Positions 1 to 6,019 of a stretch of DNA of 11,688 nt are shown piece by piece. The translations under genes were made by a program, and so were the position numbers. The stretch is from Pontimonas sp. (lineage in GTDB: Bacteria > Actinomycetota > Actinomycetes > Actinomycetales > Microbacteriaceae), in the NCBI GenBank assembly GCA_021741925.1, contig JAIOWW010000029.1, forward strand, positions 1 through 11,688, in the 5' to 3' direction. Position 1 is the first letter of the stretch. Every line of letters starts with the position of its first letter. Below the pieces are notes generated by a model. It worked only from the letters and a program-made list of their open reading frames with translations, had not been told where the DNA came from and searched no databases.

Positions 1-158
1 CCAGGCGAAAAATGGTGCGAGGTGCCCTGGCGCACTACATAGGACCTGAGCGAGTCAGTGACCTGATCGCCACAGCCGGGCTCAGCCCTGAAGCCCGTGG
101 CGAGCAGTGGACTCTGGAGGACTTTGTCGCACTCGCCCGAGTGGTGATGTCCTCGTGA
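1..158 (+). CDS. rsmA: 16S rRNA (adenine-N6)-dimethyltransferase RsmA/KsgA, C-terminal fragment
   Basis: The reading frame is open from base 3 to a TGA at 156-158, giving about 51 residues. They begin RRKMVRGALAHYIG and end FVALARVVMSS. This is the typical C-terminal end of RsmA/KsgA: a QRRKxLRxAL-like helix followed by a small helical domain ending in FxxLA. The family dimethylates two adjacent adenines in helix 45 of 16S rRNA during small-subunit maturation. The methyltransferase domain lies upstream of the window. The stop overlaps the GTG start of the next gene (GTGA), so the two are probably co-transcribed and translationally coupled. The position ahead of ispE is the common actinobacterial arrangement and supports the call. 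Confidence 0.85.
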   Translation, partial: RRKMVRGALAHYIGPERVSDLIATAGLSPEARGEQWTLEDFVALARVVMSS

Positions 159-1111
159 AGAAAGTACGAGGACCCTCGACCTCCTGGATTCTGCTGGGGG
201 TCCTCGGTGGTGGGCTGCTCGGAATCTATGCGCCCTGGGAGAGTGACATTCTCGTGGGACTGCAGTGGGCGGCTCTTGCCCTCATGGTGTTCTTGGTCGT
301 GGTGTCGCTGCCCTTACTCTCAGTCGGTCGAGCCATCGCTAAACCCAGGGTGCTCGTGGCACTGTTTGCGGTGAACCTCGTGGTGGTTCCTTTGGTGGCC
401 TTTGTGCTCTCCCGTGTGGTGTTTCAAGTCCCTGAACTACAGGTGGGGTTGCTCCTGGTGCTGCTGGCACCCGGTGTGGCGCTCTCGTTGACCACAGCCC
501 ATGAAGCCGGCGGCGATGTTGAGAGTGTGCTCGGGGCAAAACCCCTCCTCTTTGCCGGGCAACTTGTTATTGTCCCGCTCTACACAGTGTTTCTCTCCGG
601 GGGAGCTCTCGGGTTTGCTGACCTTCCGCCGACCTTTGCGGTGATCGCTGGCATCATCGTGGCGCCCACCGTTCTGGCGCTTGCCCTCCAGCGGGGGATG
701 ACGAGATCCGCTGCGCTTGCGGGATCACGCAGCGCTCTCACGCAGGCTCGGGTTCCCGTGATTGCGGTGGCGGTGGCGCTCGTTCTGTGGAATCAGGTTC
801 CTAACCACCTGGAAGAGCTCGAAGAGCTCTACCGGGTGGTGCCACTGTTCTTTTCGTTCCTGGTGCTCCTGGCACCGCTCGGACTCTTGGCAGGAATTTT
901 GGCAAGCCTCACCATCCCGGAGAAGCGCGCCATCATGATTGTGGGAGCTGGCCGTGGTGGCGTCATCATGTTGCCGATCAGCCTCGCTCTTGACCAGGAC
1001 GTGTGGGGGCTGGTTCCCCTGGTCGTCATTACGCAACTGACCCTCGAGGTCATCGGCATGATGGTCTATCGCACCATCGTCCCTGAGCTCGTTCCCTCGG
1101 ACGCTCGCTAA
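155..1111 (+). CDS. BASS / Acr3-like (bile acid:sodium symporter, arsenic-resistance type) membrane transporter
   Basis: From the GTG at 155 the product is 318 residues with about ten hydrophobic segments. A start at 107 would lie inside rsmA and add an unrelated 16-residue leader, whereas the GTG at 155 overlaps the rsmA stop as GTGA. The segment order, a VNLVVVPLVAFVLSR helix, a kinked LLAPGVALSL motif followed by EAGGD, and a C-terminal VVITQLTLEVIGMMVY helix match actinobacterial proteins annotated as arsenic resistance or bile acid:sodium symporter family. Acr3 relatives usually have a cysteine in the first kinked helix (TPC or APC); here it is APG, with Gly at about residue 107. The second motif, often TRNS-like, reads GAGRGGV at about residues 264-270. 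The substrate is therefore unknown, and arsenite export should not be assumed. The gene sits between rsmA and ispE, which are normally adjacent. Confidence 0.75.
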   Translation: MKKVRGPSTSWILLGVLGGGLLGIYAPWESDILVGLQWAALALMVFLVVVSLPLLSVGRAIAKPRVLVALFAVNLVVVPLVAFVLSRVVFQVPELQVGLLLVLLAPGVALSLTTAHEAGGDVESVLGAKPLLFAGQLVIVPLYTVFLSGGALGFADLPPTFAVIAGIIVAPTVLALALQRGMTRSAALAGSRSALTQARVPVIAVAVALVLWNQVPNHLEELEELYRVVPLFFSFLVLLAPLGLLAGILASLTIPEKRAIMIVGAGRGGVIMLPISLALDQDVWGLVPLVVITQLTLEVIGMMVYRTIVPELVPSDAR

Positions 1112-1133
1112 GCCAGCACTAACCACAGCGCGA

Positions 1134-1139
1134 TACGCT
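1134..1139 (+). promoter_or_regulatory. Candidate -10 element for leaderless ispE mRNA
   Basis: TACGCT (TANNNT) ends 6 bases before the ispE ATG at 1146, and no Shine-Dalgarno sequence is visible between the preceding gene and the start. In actinobacteria this spacing places transcription initiation on the start codon itself. No good -35 is seen. The site gives ispE a way to be expressed separately from rsmA and the transporter. Confidence 0.5.
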
Positions 1140-1145
1140 CGTCGA

Positions 1146-2045
1146 ATGGCACACGTCACCGTCAAGGCTCCCGGAAAAATCAATCTGGCCTTGCATGTGG
1201 GACCCCTCGAAGCATCGGGGTATCACGACCTGATGAGCGTGTTTCAGGCCGTGGACGTGTGGGAAACACTCACCGCCGAAGACGCTTCCGAGTTCTCCCT
1301 CACGGTCAGCGGCGATGTCGTCTTGGATGAGATTCCCCTCGATGAGAACAACCTGGTCATCAAAGCGGCCAGGGCGGTGCAGCGCGTCAGTGGGTTCGAG
1401 GGCGCTGCAGCGTTCCACATCGACAAAAAGGTCCCTGTCGGTGGAGGAATGGCGGGTGGTTCGGCAGATGCCGCCGCGGCGCTGGTCGCCGTCGATGCCC
1501 TCTGGGGCACAAAGCTCTCGCAGGTGCAGCTCCTGGAGCTTGCCGCGGAACTGGGATCCGATGTGCCTTTCTCTCTCGAGGGCTACACCCAGATCGGGCG
1601 AGGGCGAGGGCACCTGTTGGAGCCGGTTGACTCTTTGCCCTTCCACTGGGTCATCGTCCCCCAGACCCTGCACCTTTCCACACCCCTGGTGTACTCGACT
1701 TTGGATGGATTGCGTGGAGAGAGTGCGCCAGCAGTGCCCTCGGCCCCCTCACAGGGACTAGTCGATGCTCTCTTCGCCGGAGACGCCCACGCGTTAGCGG
1801 GTGAACTGGTTAATGATTTGGCCGCTCCAGCGATCAGCCTTGCCCCGCAGATTCAGAGCGTTCTTGACAGGGGAACCACTCTCGGCGCTGTGGCTGGAAT
1901 GGTCTCTGGCTCCGGTCCAACGTGTGTTTTCTTGGCGGAAGACACCCAGCATCAAACCAGGCTCGTCGATGGTTTCCAGGGCGAGGGTTTCCACGCGCTA
2001 GGAGCTAGCTCTCCTGCGCGGGGAGCTCATCTTCTGCGGAACTAG
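1146..2045 (+). CDS. ispE: 4-diphosphocytidyl-2-C-methyl-D-erythritol kinase IspE
   Basis: The 299-residue product phosphorylates CDP-methylerythritol at the 2-hydroxyl, an ATP-dependent cytoplasmic step of the MEP pathway to IPP and DMAPP. It has the GHMP-kinase layout. The N-terminal VKAPGKINLALHV contains Lys11, equivalent to a catalytic lysine. The glycine-rich ATP loop VPVGGGMAGGSADAAA is at 96-111. GSDVPF at 137-142 supplies the catalytic Asp139. A C-terminal MVSGSGPTCVF motif is at about 252-262. Length is normal for the family. The ATG at 1146 fits both homology (MxxVTVxAPGKINLxL) and the -10 element six bases upstream. The last 41 bp overlap the 3' end of lspA on the other strand. 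RsmA-IspE synteny supports the call, although a transporter gene intervenes here. Confidence 0.96.
   Translation: MAHVTVKAPGKINLALHVGPLEASGYHDLMSVFQAVDVWETLTAEDASEFSLTVSGDVVLDEIPLDENNLVIKAARAVQRVSGFEGAAAFHIDKKVPVGGGMAGGSADAAAALVAVDALWGTKLSQVQLLELAAELGSDVPFSLEGYTQIGRGRGHLLEPVDSLPFHWVIVPQTLHLSTPLVYSTLDGLRGESAPAVPSAPSQGLVDALFAGDAHALAGELVNDLAAPAISLAPQIQSVLDRGTTLGAVAGMVSGSGPTCVFLAEDTQHQTRLVDGFQGEGFHALGASSPARGAHLLRN
1994..2020. terminator. Strong hairpin in the ispE/lspA convergent overlap, possible bidirectional terminator
   Basis: CGCGC (1994-1998), a bulged T, AGGAG (2000-2004), a six-base loop, CTCCT (2011-2015) and GCGCG (2016-2020) form a 10-bp stem with one bulge. It covers the lspA stop codon (2005-2007) and lies about 25 bp before the ispE stop. 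No T-run follows on either strand, so a classical intrinsic terminator is not shown. It may stop or slow convergent transcription, or be chance pairing within coding sequence. Confidence 0.35.
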
Positions 2046-2526
2046 GGTCCTTCTGGAACACGCTCACCAACACCAAATAGATCGCGCCTGCGACCAAAAA
2101 GATGTCGGCAACATTGCCGACAAAGAACCCGGCATAGTCGATGAAATCGACGATATGACCGACGGCGAAGCCGTCTTCACGAAATAGTCGATCGCCCAGG
2201 TGACTGATGGCGCCGCCCAGTAGTGCTGCCACACCGATTCCCCACCAGACGTTGGGAACCCGAAGGGCAAATATGGTCAAACCGATGACGGCGGCGCCGG
2301 CAAGGATGGTCAAAGTCCAGGTGTAATCTGCGGCAAGACCAAAGGCGGCACCGGGGTTATAGACAAGGCGCCACCCCAGAAGGTCGCCGATGATCGGGGT
2401 GTACTCTCTGAACTCCAGCGTTGTCTCTGCCCACCACTTCGTGGCCTGGTCCACCACCACAATGAGCACCGCAGAAATGCCAATCCACCATCGAAGGGTC
2501 GGGCTTGATGCAGTGGCAGTGCTCAC
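2005..2526 (-). CDS. lspA: Lipoprotein signal peptidase (signal peptidase II) LspA
   Basis: The preferred start is the GTG at 2526-2524, preceded by AGGAGA five bases upstream. This gives 173 residues; an in-frame ATG at 2565 would add 13 unconserved residues including two cysteines. LspA is an inner-membrane aspartyl protease that cleaves prolipoprotein signal peptides ahead of the lipidated cysteine. Four membrane helices are evident. Conserved elements are DQATK (Asp26, Lys30), YNPGAAFG (Asn57), GDRLFR (Asp112, Arg113), the catalytic aspartates in GHIVDFID (Asp127) and GNVAD (Asp141), and Asn138. The normally conserved Asn of the GNxxDR motif is His109 here (SHLGDR). The C-terminal tail is acidic. 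The gene lies 58 bp downstream of sulP on the same strand, away from the divIVA/rluD surroundings common for lspA in this group, so it may be a second paralogue. Confidence 0.9.
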   Translation of the reverse strand: MSTATASSPTLRWWIGISAVLIVVVDQATKWWAETTLEFREYTPIIGDLLGWRLVYNPGAAFGLAADYTWTLTILAGAAVIGLTIFALRVPNVWWGIGVAALLGGAISHLGDRLFREDGFAVGHIVDFIDYAGFFVGNVADIFLVAGAIYLVLVSVFQKDPSSAEDELPAQES

Positions 2527-2584
2527 AGTGTCTCCTGGCGTTTGGCAACCCCAGCAGTATTCCATGCAGGAGTGAAGGGGCAGT

Positions 2585-3856
2585 TCACGCGTGAGTGCTG
2601 TGTCCGGGCAGCAGCCGTGTCAGGAGCGCATGCACCACGGCTCCAATGACGATGCCCCAGACAAGATCGAGCGCCACTACGGCGAGTGCTGTCACCACGA
2701 AGCCTGCTCGCTCCGGCCAGGTTGTTCGTAGCGATTCCATGATGGAGCGCGGGTTGGCGATGCGCCAGGAGGTTCCCAGAAGAATGCCTCCCAGAACGGC
2801 GATGGGAATGACGCTCACCACCGAGGACAGCGCGAGGACAAAGACGAGAAGAGCCGCGGAATGGGTGACCGCCGCCACTCGGGTGCGAGCACCTGCGCGA
2901 ATATTGACGGAGGTCCGTGCGATTGCTCCTGTAGCCGGCATACCACCCATGAGAGAAGCCGCACCGGTGGCAATTCCTTGGCCGATGAGTTCGCGGTGTG
3001 GGTTGAAAGGCACGGGGAGCTCATGGTCACGACGGTGGACCATGGAGTCGCCTACTCGAGCGGAGAGCAAGGACTCGAGTGCTCCTAGGAATGCCACAAT
3101 GAGAGCAGCCCAGAGGAGACTGGGCAGAGGAATAGTTGGCCAGGTTGTCGCCACCTGGAAAAGCTCTGAGGATGGAATTTCCCCGATGGTGCGGACGTTG
3201 AGACCGAGTCCCACGACCAGGGCGCTCACGAGAACCAGAGCGGCGGCACTGGCCGGAATCTGAATGCGAACTCTCAACCTGCGCATTAGGTGTGGCCAGG
3301 CCATCTTCAGTGCCACTGTCAACACCGCAATTGCAATTGACACTCCATGAAGAGGGTGGCTAACGGTGTAGGTCAGGCTTGACCAAGCATTGTTGAGCGT
3401 TTCTCCGCCCTCACCTCGAGGAACATCGAAAACGAGCGGAATTTGTTGGAGAGCGATGATGATGGCGATTCCGAGAGTGAAACCCTCCATGACGGACCAG
3501 GGAATCTTCTCGAGGAGATTCCCTGCCCGAAGAATGCCCATGAGCACAATTGCTGCTCCGGCGATTACCCCAATGGGAACGAGAGCGGACACCCCAAACT
3601 GTGCGATGAGCGGCACGAGCACGACAGTCATGGCGCCTGTAGGGCCGCTGATCTGGTAGCGAGAACCTCCCAGGACTCCGGCGATCACCCCCGCCACGAT
3701 GGCCGTCACCAATCCTGAGGCTGGCCCTGCGCCGGAGGTCTCCCCAAAACCCAACGCGAGGGGGAGCGCGACAAGCGCGACCGTGATGCCAGCGATGACA
3801 TCGAACCTAAAGTTCGTCCTTGTGTAACTGCGCAGTCGCGAAAGACGCCCTACCAT
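2585..3856 (-). CDS. SulP-family inorganic anion transporter lacking a STAS domain
   Basis: The product is 423 residues and almost entirely hydrophobic, with 12-14 predicted membrane segments. The N-terminal DVIAGITVALVALPLALGFG (about 19-38) and the QISGPTGAMTVVL motif (about 68-80) are hallmarks of the SulP/SLC26 core. A further hallmark is the TGAIARTSVNIRAGARTR stretch in the C-terminal half. SulP members carry sulfate, bicarbonate or other anions, usually by proton or sodium symport; the substrate cannot be read from the sequence. The chain ends at VVHALLTRLLPGHSTHA straight after the last helix, so the usual cytoplasmic STAS domain is absent, with no sign of frameshift. The start ATG overlaps the marR stop (TAATG), which indicates translational coupling and suggests that MarR controls this transporter. 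Confidence 0.88.
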   Translation of the reverse strand: MVGRLSRLRSYTRTNFRFDVIAGITVALVALPLALGFGETSGAGPASGLVTAIVAGVIAGVLGGSRYQISGPTGAMTVVLVPLIAQFGVSALVPIGVIAGAAIVLMGILRAGNLLEKIPWSVMEGFTLGIAIIIALQQIPLVFDVPRGEGGETLNNAWSSLTYTVSHPLHGVSIAIAVLTVALKMAWPHLMRRLRVRIQIPASAAALVLVSALVVGLGLNVRTIGEIPSSELFQVATTWPTIPLPSLLWAALIVAFLGALESLLSARVGDSMVHRRDHELPVPFNPHRELIGQGIATGAASLMGGMPATGAIARTSVNIRAGARTRVAAVTHSAALLVFVLALSSVVSVIPIAVLGGILLGTSWRIANPRSIMESLRTTWPERAGFVVTALAVVALDLVWGIVIGAVVHALLTRLLPGHSTHA

Positions 3857-4359
3857 TAGCGGTTCTCTACGTTGAGGCTCAGCGAGCGAAGAGCCCTGGC
3901 AACCGTGGCTTGTTCCCCAGGGGCTAGCGCCGTAATCAGGGAGTTTTCGGCCTCGATCAGGGTCGAAAAAGCCAAATCGACGGCGTCTCTACCGGAGGGC
4001 ATCAAGCGCACCACCACACCCCGACCATCGTCGGGATCCGACGAGCGGGTGATGAAGCCACGGGCTTCGAGCTTTCTCAGCCGGTGGGTCATCGCCCCCG
4101 AGCTGACCAGCGTTTCTGCCATCAGGCTCTTCGGGCTCAGTTGGTAGGGAGCGCCTGCTCGTCGAAGAGCGGCGAGGACATCAAATTCCCACGACTCCAG
4201 GTGGGAGGCCTTGAACGCCTCCCGGCGGTATTTATCCACACGCTTCGCGATGCGCGTCACGCGGGAGAGGACCTCGAGTGGTGTGATGTCGAGGTCTGGT
4301 CGTTCTCTGGACCATGCCTCGACGATGCGGTCAACATCATCAGCGGGCGTGGTCATCAC
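3856..4359 (-). CDS. MarR-family winged-helix transcriptional regulator
   Basis: The product is 167 residues from GTG 4359; an ATG follows immediately at 4356. AGAGGA lies nine bases before the GTG, which favours it slightly. An N-terminal helical dimerisation segment (about 1-55) precedes a winged HTH. The recognition region VSSGAMTHRLRKLEARGFI is at about 85-103 and the wing DPDDGRGVVVRLMPSGR at about 108-124, both diagnostic of MarR. The protein contains no cysteine, so an OhrR-type thiol switch is excluded; a small-molecule ligand is more likely. It overlaps sulP by one base downstream and is divergent from tRNA-Gln. MarR proteins commonly repress their own operon, and the inverted repeat at 4389-4404 is a candidate operator. 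Ligand and targets are not known. Confidence 0.9.
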   Translation of the reverse strand: MMTTPADDVDRIVEAWSRERPDLDITPLEVLSRVTRIAKRVDKYRREAFKASHLESWEFDVLAALRRAGAPYQLSPKSLMAETLVSSGAMTHRLRKLEARGFITRSSDPDDGRGVVVRLMPSGRDAVDLAFSTLIEAENSLITALAPGEQATVARALRSLSLNVENR

Positions 4360-4379
4360 ACCATTATCTGTCCTCTGGC

Positions 4380-4385
4380 AGACTA
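4380..4385 (-). promoter_or_regulatory. Weak candidate -10 element for marR-sulP
   Basis: Read on the minus strand, this is TAGTCT (TANNNT), 20 bases before the GTG at 4359. It would give a very short leader containing the AGAGGA ribosome-binding site. The appropriately spaced -35 position has no recognisable hexamer. The inverted repeat at 4389-4404 would fall in the -35/-10 spacer. Confidence 0.25.
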
Positions 4386-4388
4386 GGG

Positions 4389-4404
4389 GAGGCCTTAGGG
4401 CCTC
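4389..4404. promoter_or_regulatory. Inverted repeat between marR and tRNA-Gln, candidate MarR operator
   Basis: GAGGCC (4389-4394), TTAG, GGCCTC (4399-4404) has perfect 6-bp arms around a 4-bp centre. It starts 30 bp upstream of the marR start codon and ends one base before the mature tRNA-Gln 5' end at 4406. The length and position suit a MarR dimer site that represses marR-sulP. Alternatively it may be a hairpin in the pre-tRNA leader. Neither role is shown by the sequence alone. Confidence 0.35.
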
Positions 4405-4405
4405 T

Positions 4406-4480
4406 TCCGCCTTGGTGTAACGGCAGCACGACAGCCTTTGGAGCTGTTAGGTCTAGGTTCGAATCCTGGGGGCGGAGCCA
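4406..4480 (+). tRNA. tRNA-Gln, anticodon TTG, with encoded CCA
   Basis: A complete cloverleaf can be drawn. The acceptor stem TCCGCCT pairs with GGGCGGA with one G-T pair, then G and CCA at 4478-4480. The D arm contains GTGTAACGGCAGCAC. The anticodon stem ACAGC/GCTGT encloses CTTTGGA, so positions 34-36 read TTG, decoding CAA (and CAG by wobble). The T arm is CTAGG TTCGAAT CCTGG. The variable loop is short, as in class I tRNAs. The CCA is genomically encoded. It lies just upstream of glmU in the same orientation. Confidence 0.96.
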
Positions 4481-4522
4481 GCATTGTCCGCCAGTCTCAG
4501 CCCAAGAAACCCCCCGATGGGC

Positions 4523-4528
4523 TTAAAT
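4523..4528 (+). promoter_or_regulatory. Candidate -10 element for leaderless glmU mRNA
   Basis: TTAAAT ends six bases before the ATG at 4535, and there is no purine-rich Shine-Dalgarno sequence upstream. Spacing matches the ispE, permease and mfd examples in this window, although the hexamer is TTNNNT and not TANNNT. It supports 4535 as the start. Confidence 0.4.
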
Positions 4529-4534
4529 GAACGT

Positions 4535-5968
4535 ATGAGCGATGCATCGCTGGCCGTTGTGGTCCTGGCCGCAGGCCAGGGAACACGTATGAAGTCTTCC
4601 CGTGCGAAGGTGTTGCACGAGCTATCCGGGGTTCCCCTCATCGGACATGTGCTGGCCACGGCCCAGGCTCTCGAGCCCGACCACGTTGCTGTCGTGGTGC
4701 GCCACCAGCGAGATGAGGTAGCAGAGTTCGTAACCGAGTTCTCCCCTGAGGCGTTGATGGTGGATCAGGACGAGGTTCCAGGGACAGGTCGCGCACTCGA
4801 GGTCGCCCTGGAGGCTCTCCCGACAGCGTTCACTGGCGACGTGGTGGTGATTAGCGGGGATGTGCCTCTGTTGGATTCAGACACGCTGCGAGCTGTCATT
4901 GCTCACCACCGTGACCAAGCTGCCGTGGCGACACTGATCACGACGGTGCTGGAGGACCCGACGGGTTATGGTCGCGTTGTCCGCGATGATCACGGGCTCG
5001 TGCAGAAGGTCGTCGAAGAGCGTGACGCGAGCACCGCTGAAGCGGCACTCCAGGAGGTCAACGCGGGAGCCTATGTATTCCAGCGGGCTGCGGTGAGTGA
5101 CGCACTCGCTGGCGTTGGCACCCATAACGCGCAGGGCGAGAAATACCTCACCGATGTGGTGGAGGCACTCTCCCAGGCAGGCTCGGCTGTTCAAGCAGTG
5201 CGGGTTGAAGACTCCTGGTTACTCGAGGGCATCAACGATAAAGCTCAGCTGGGAGATGTCCAGGCCCGCCTGAATTCCATGATTGTCCGGGGGTGGCAAC
5301 TGGCAGGCGTCACGATTGTGGACCCGGCGAGCTGTTTTATCGACGTGGGCGTGGAACTCGCACCAGATGTCACGATTCTTCCGGGTGTTCAACTCCAGGG
5401 GCAGACGGTGATTGAGTCGAATGCGACGATTGGCCCCGACACCACCTTGCTGGATACGTCCGTCGGTGAGGGCGCCAGTGTGGTCCGCACTCACGCCGAG
5501 GGTGCAGAAATCGCAGCGGGCGCCAGCGTCGGACCGTTTTCGTATCTTCGTCCCGGAGCCAGTGTCGGCGAAGACGGCAAGGTTGGAGCGTTCGTCGAAA
5601 TCAAGAACTCCATCCTGCACCGGGGAGCCAAAGTCCCTCACCTGTCTTACATCGGTGATGCTGAGATTGGCGAGGGTACCAACATCGGGGCGGGAGCGAT
5701 CACCGCCAACTACGACGGGGTCCAGAAGCACCAAACCACCATTGGTGCTCACGTGAAGACCGGGTCCCACACCGTCTTTGTCGCACCCGTGGAGATTGGT
5801 GATGGCGCCTACGGTGCTGCGGGGGCGGTGATTAGGCGAAGTGTCCCACCCGGAGCATTGGCCATGAGTGTCTCCACTCAGCGCAACGTTGAAGGTTGGG
5901 TTGAGGCCAACCGGAAGGGCACGCCGTCAGCCGACGCCGCGTCCCAGGCATCACACGGTAAGAAATAG
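4535..5968 (+). CDS. glmU: Bifunctional N-acetylglucosamine-1-phosphate uridyltransferase / glucosamine-1-phosphate acetyltransferase GlmU
   Basis: From the ATG at 4535 the product is 477 residues. GlmU acetylates glucosamine-1-phosphate and then uridylates it, giving UDP-GlcNAc for peptidoglycan. The N-terminal Rossmann-like uridyltransferase has LAAGQGTRM (11-19), Lys25 and the metal-binding GDVPLL (108-113, Asp109). The C-terminal left-handed beta-helix of hexapeptide repeats spans roughly 255-440. It contains VPHLSYIGD with the probable catalytic His369, and ANYDG (about 391-395) of the acetyl-CoA site. An Ala/Ser/Lys-rich tail ends the protein. The frame is open to an upstream ATG at 4484, but those 17 residues are unconserved and begin only four bases after the tRNA. 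The start at 4535 puts LAAGxGTRM at the usual distance from the N-terminus. prs follows after 51 bp, and glmU-prs is a common actinobacterial pair. Confidence 0.96.
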   Translation: MSDASLAVVVLAAGQGTRMKSSRAKVLHELSGVPLIGHVLATAQALEPDHVAVVVRHQRDEVAEFVTEFSPEALMVDQDEVPGTGRALEVALEALPTAFTGDVVVISGDVPLLDSDTLRAVIAHHRDQAAVATLITTVLEDPTGYGRVVRDDHGLVQKVVEERDASTAEAALQEVNAGAYVFQRAAVSDALAGVGTHNAQGEKYLTDVVEALSQAGSAVQAVRVEDSWLLEGINDKAQLGDVQARLNSMIVRGWQLAGVTIVDPASCFIDVGVELAPDVTILPGVQLQGQTVIESNATIGPDTTLLDTSVGEGASVVRTHAEGAEIAAGASVGPFSYLRPGASVGEDGKVGAFVEIKNSILHRGAKVPHLSYIGDAEIGEGTNIGAGAITANYDGVQKHQTTIGAHVKTGSHTVFVAPVEIGDGAYGAAGAVIRRSVPPGALAMSVSTQRNVEGWVEANRKGTPSADAASQASHGKK

Positions 5969-6019
5969 CTAATGACGTCCCCGTTCCCACCCCTAAGCGC
6001 GAAGAGGCGATAGATACCC

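Noticed and set aside
107..154. Extended N-terminus for the BASS transporter from ATG 107
   Set aside because: The extra 16 residues lie inside rsmA and are hydrophilic and unrelated to the family; GTG 155 overlaps the rsmA stop in the usual GTGA manner.
2527..2584. GTGAA ... TTCAC hairpin between sulP and lspA as a terminator
   Set aside because: A 5-bp stem with a seven-base loop and no T-tract; lspA may simply be co-transcribed with sulP.
2595..3263. Plus-strand open frame of 222 codons opposite sulP
   Set aside because: Its translation is Arg/Thr/Ser/Met-rich without structure, and the opposite strand encodes a clear SulP transporter.
4499..4523. AGCCC ... GGGCT pairing between tRNA-Gln and glmU as a tRNA terminator
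   Set aside because: Only five base pairs around a 15-base loop with no T-run; too weak to call.
4484..4534. 17-residue N-terminal extension of GlmU from ATG 4484
   Set aside because: It begins four bases after the tRNA, lacks a ribosome-binding site and is not conserved; ATG 4535 has a -10 at leaderless spacing and the normal distance to LAAGxGTRM.
5219..5770. Long minus-strand open frame (183 codons) opposite glmU, and similar ones at 725-1183 and 1119-1673
   Set aside because: Each lies fully or mostly opposite a strongly recognised gene, has low-complexity or His/Arg/Asp-rich composition with no motif, and is expected by chance in high-GC coding DNA.
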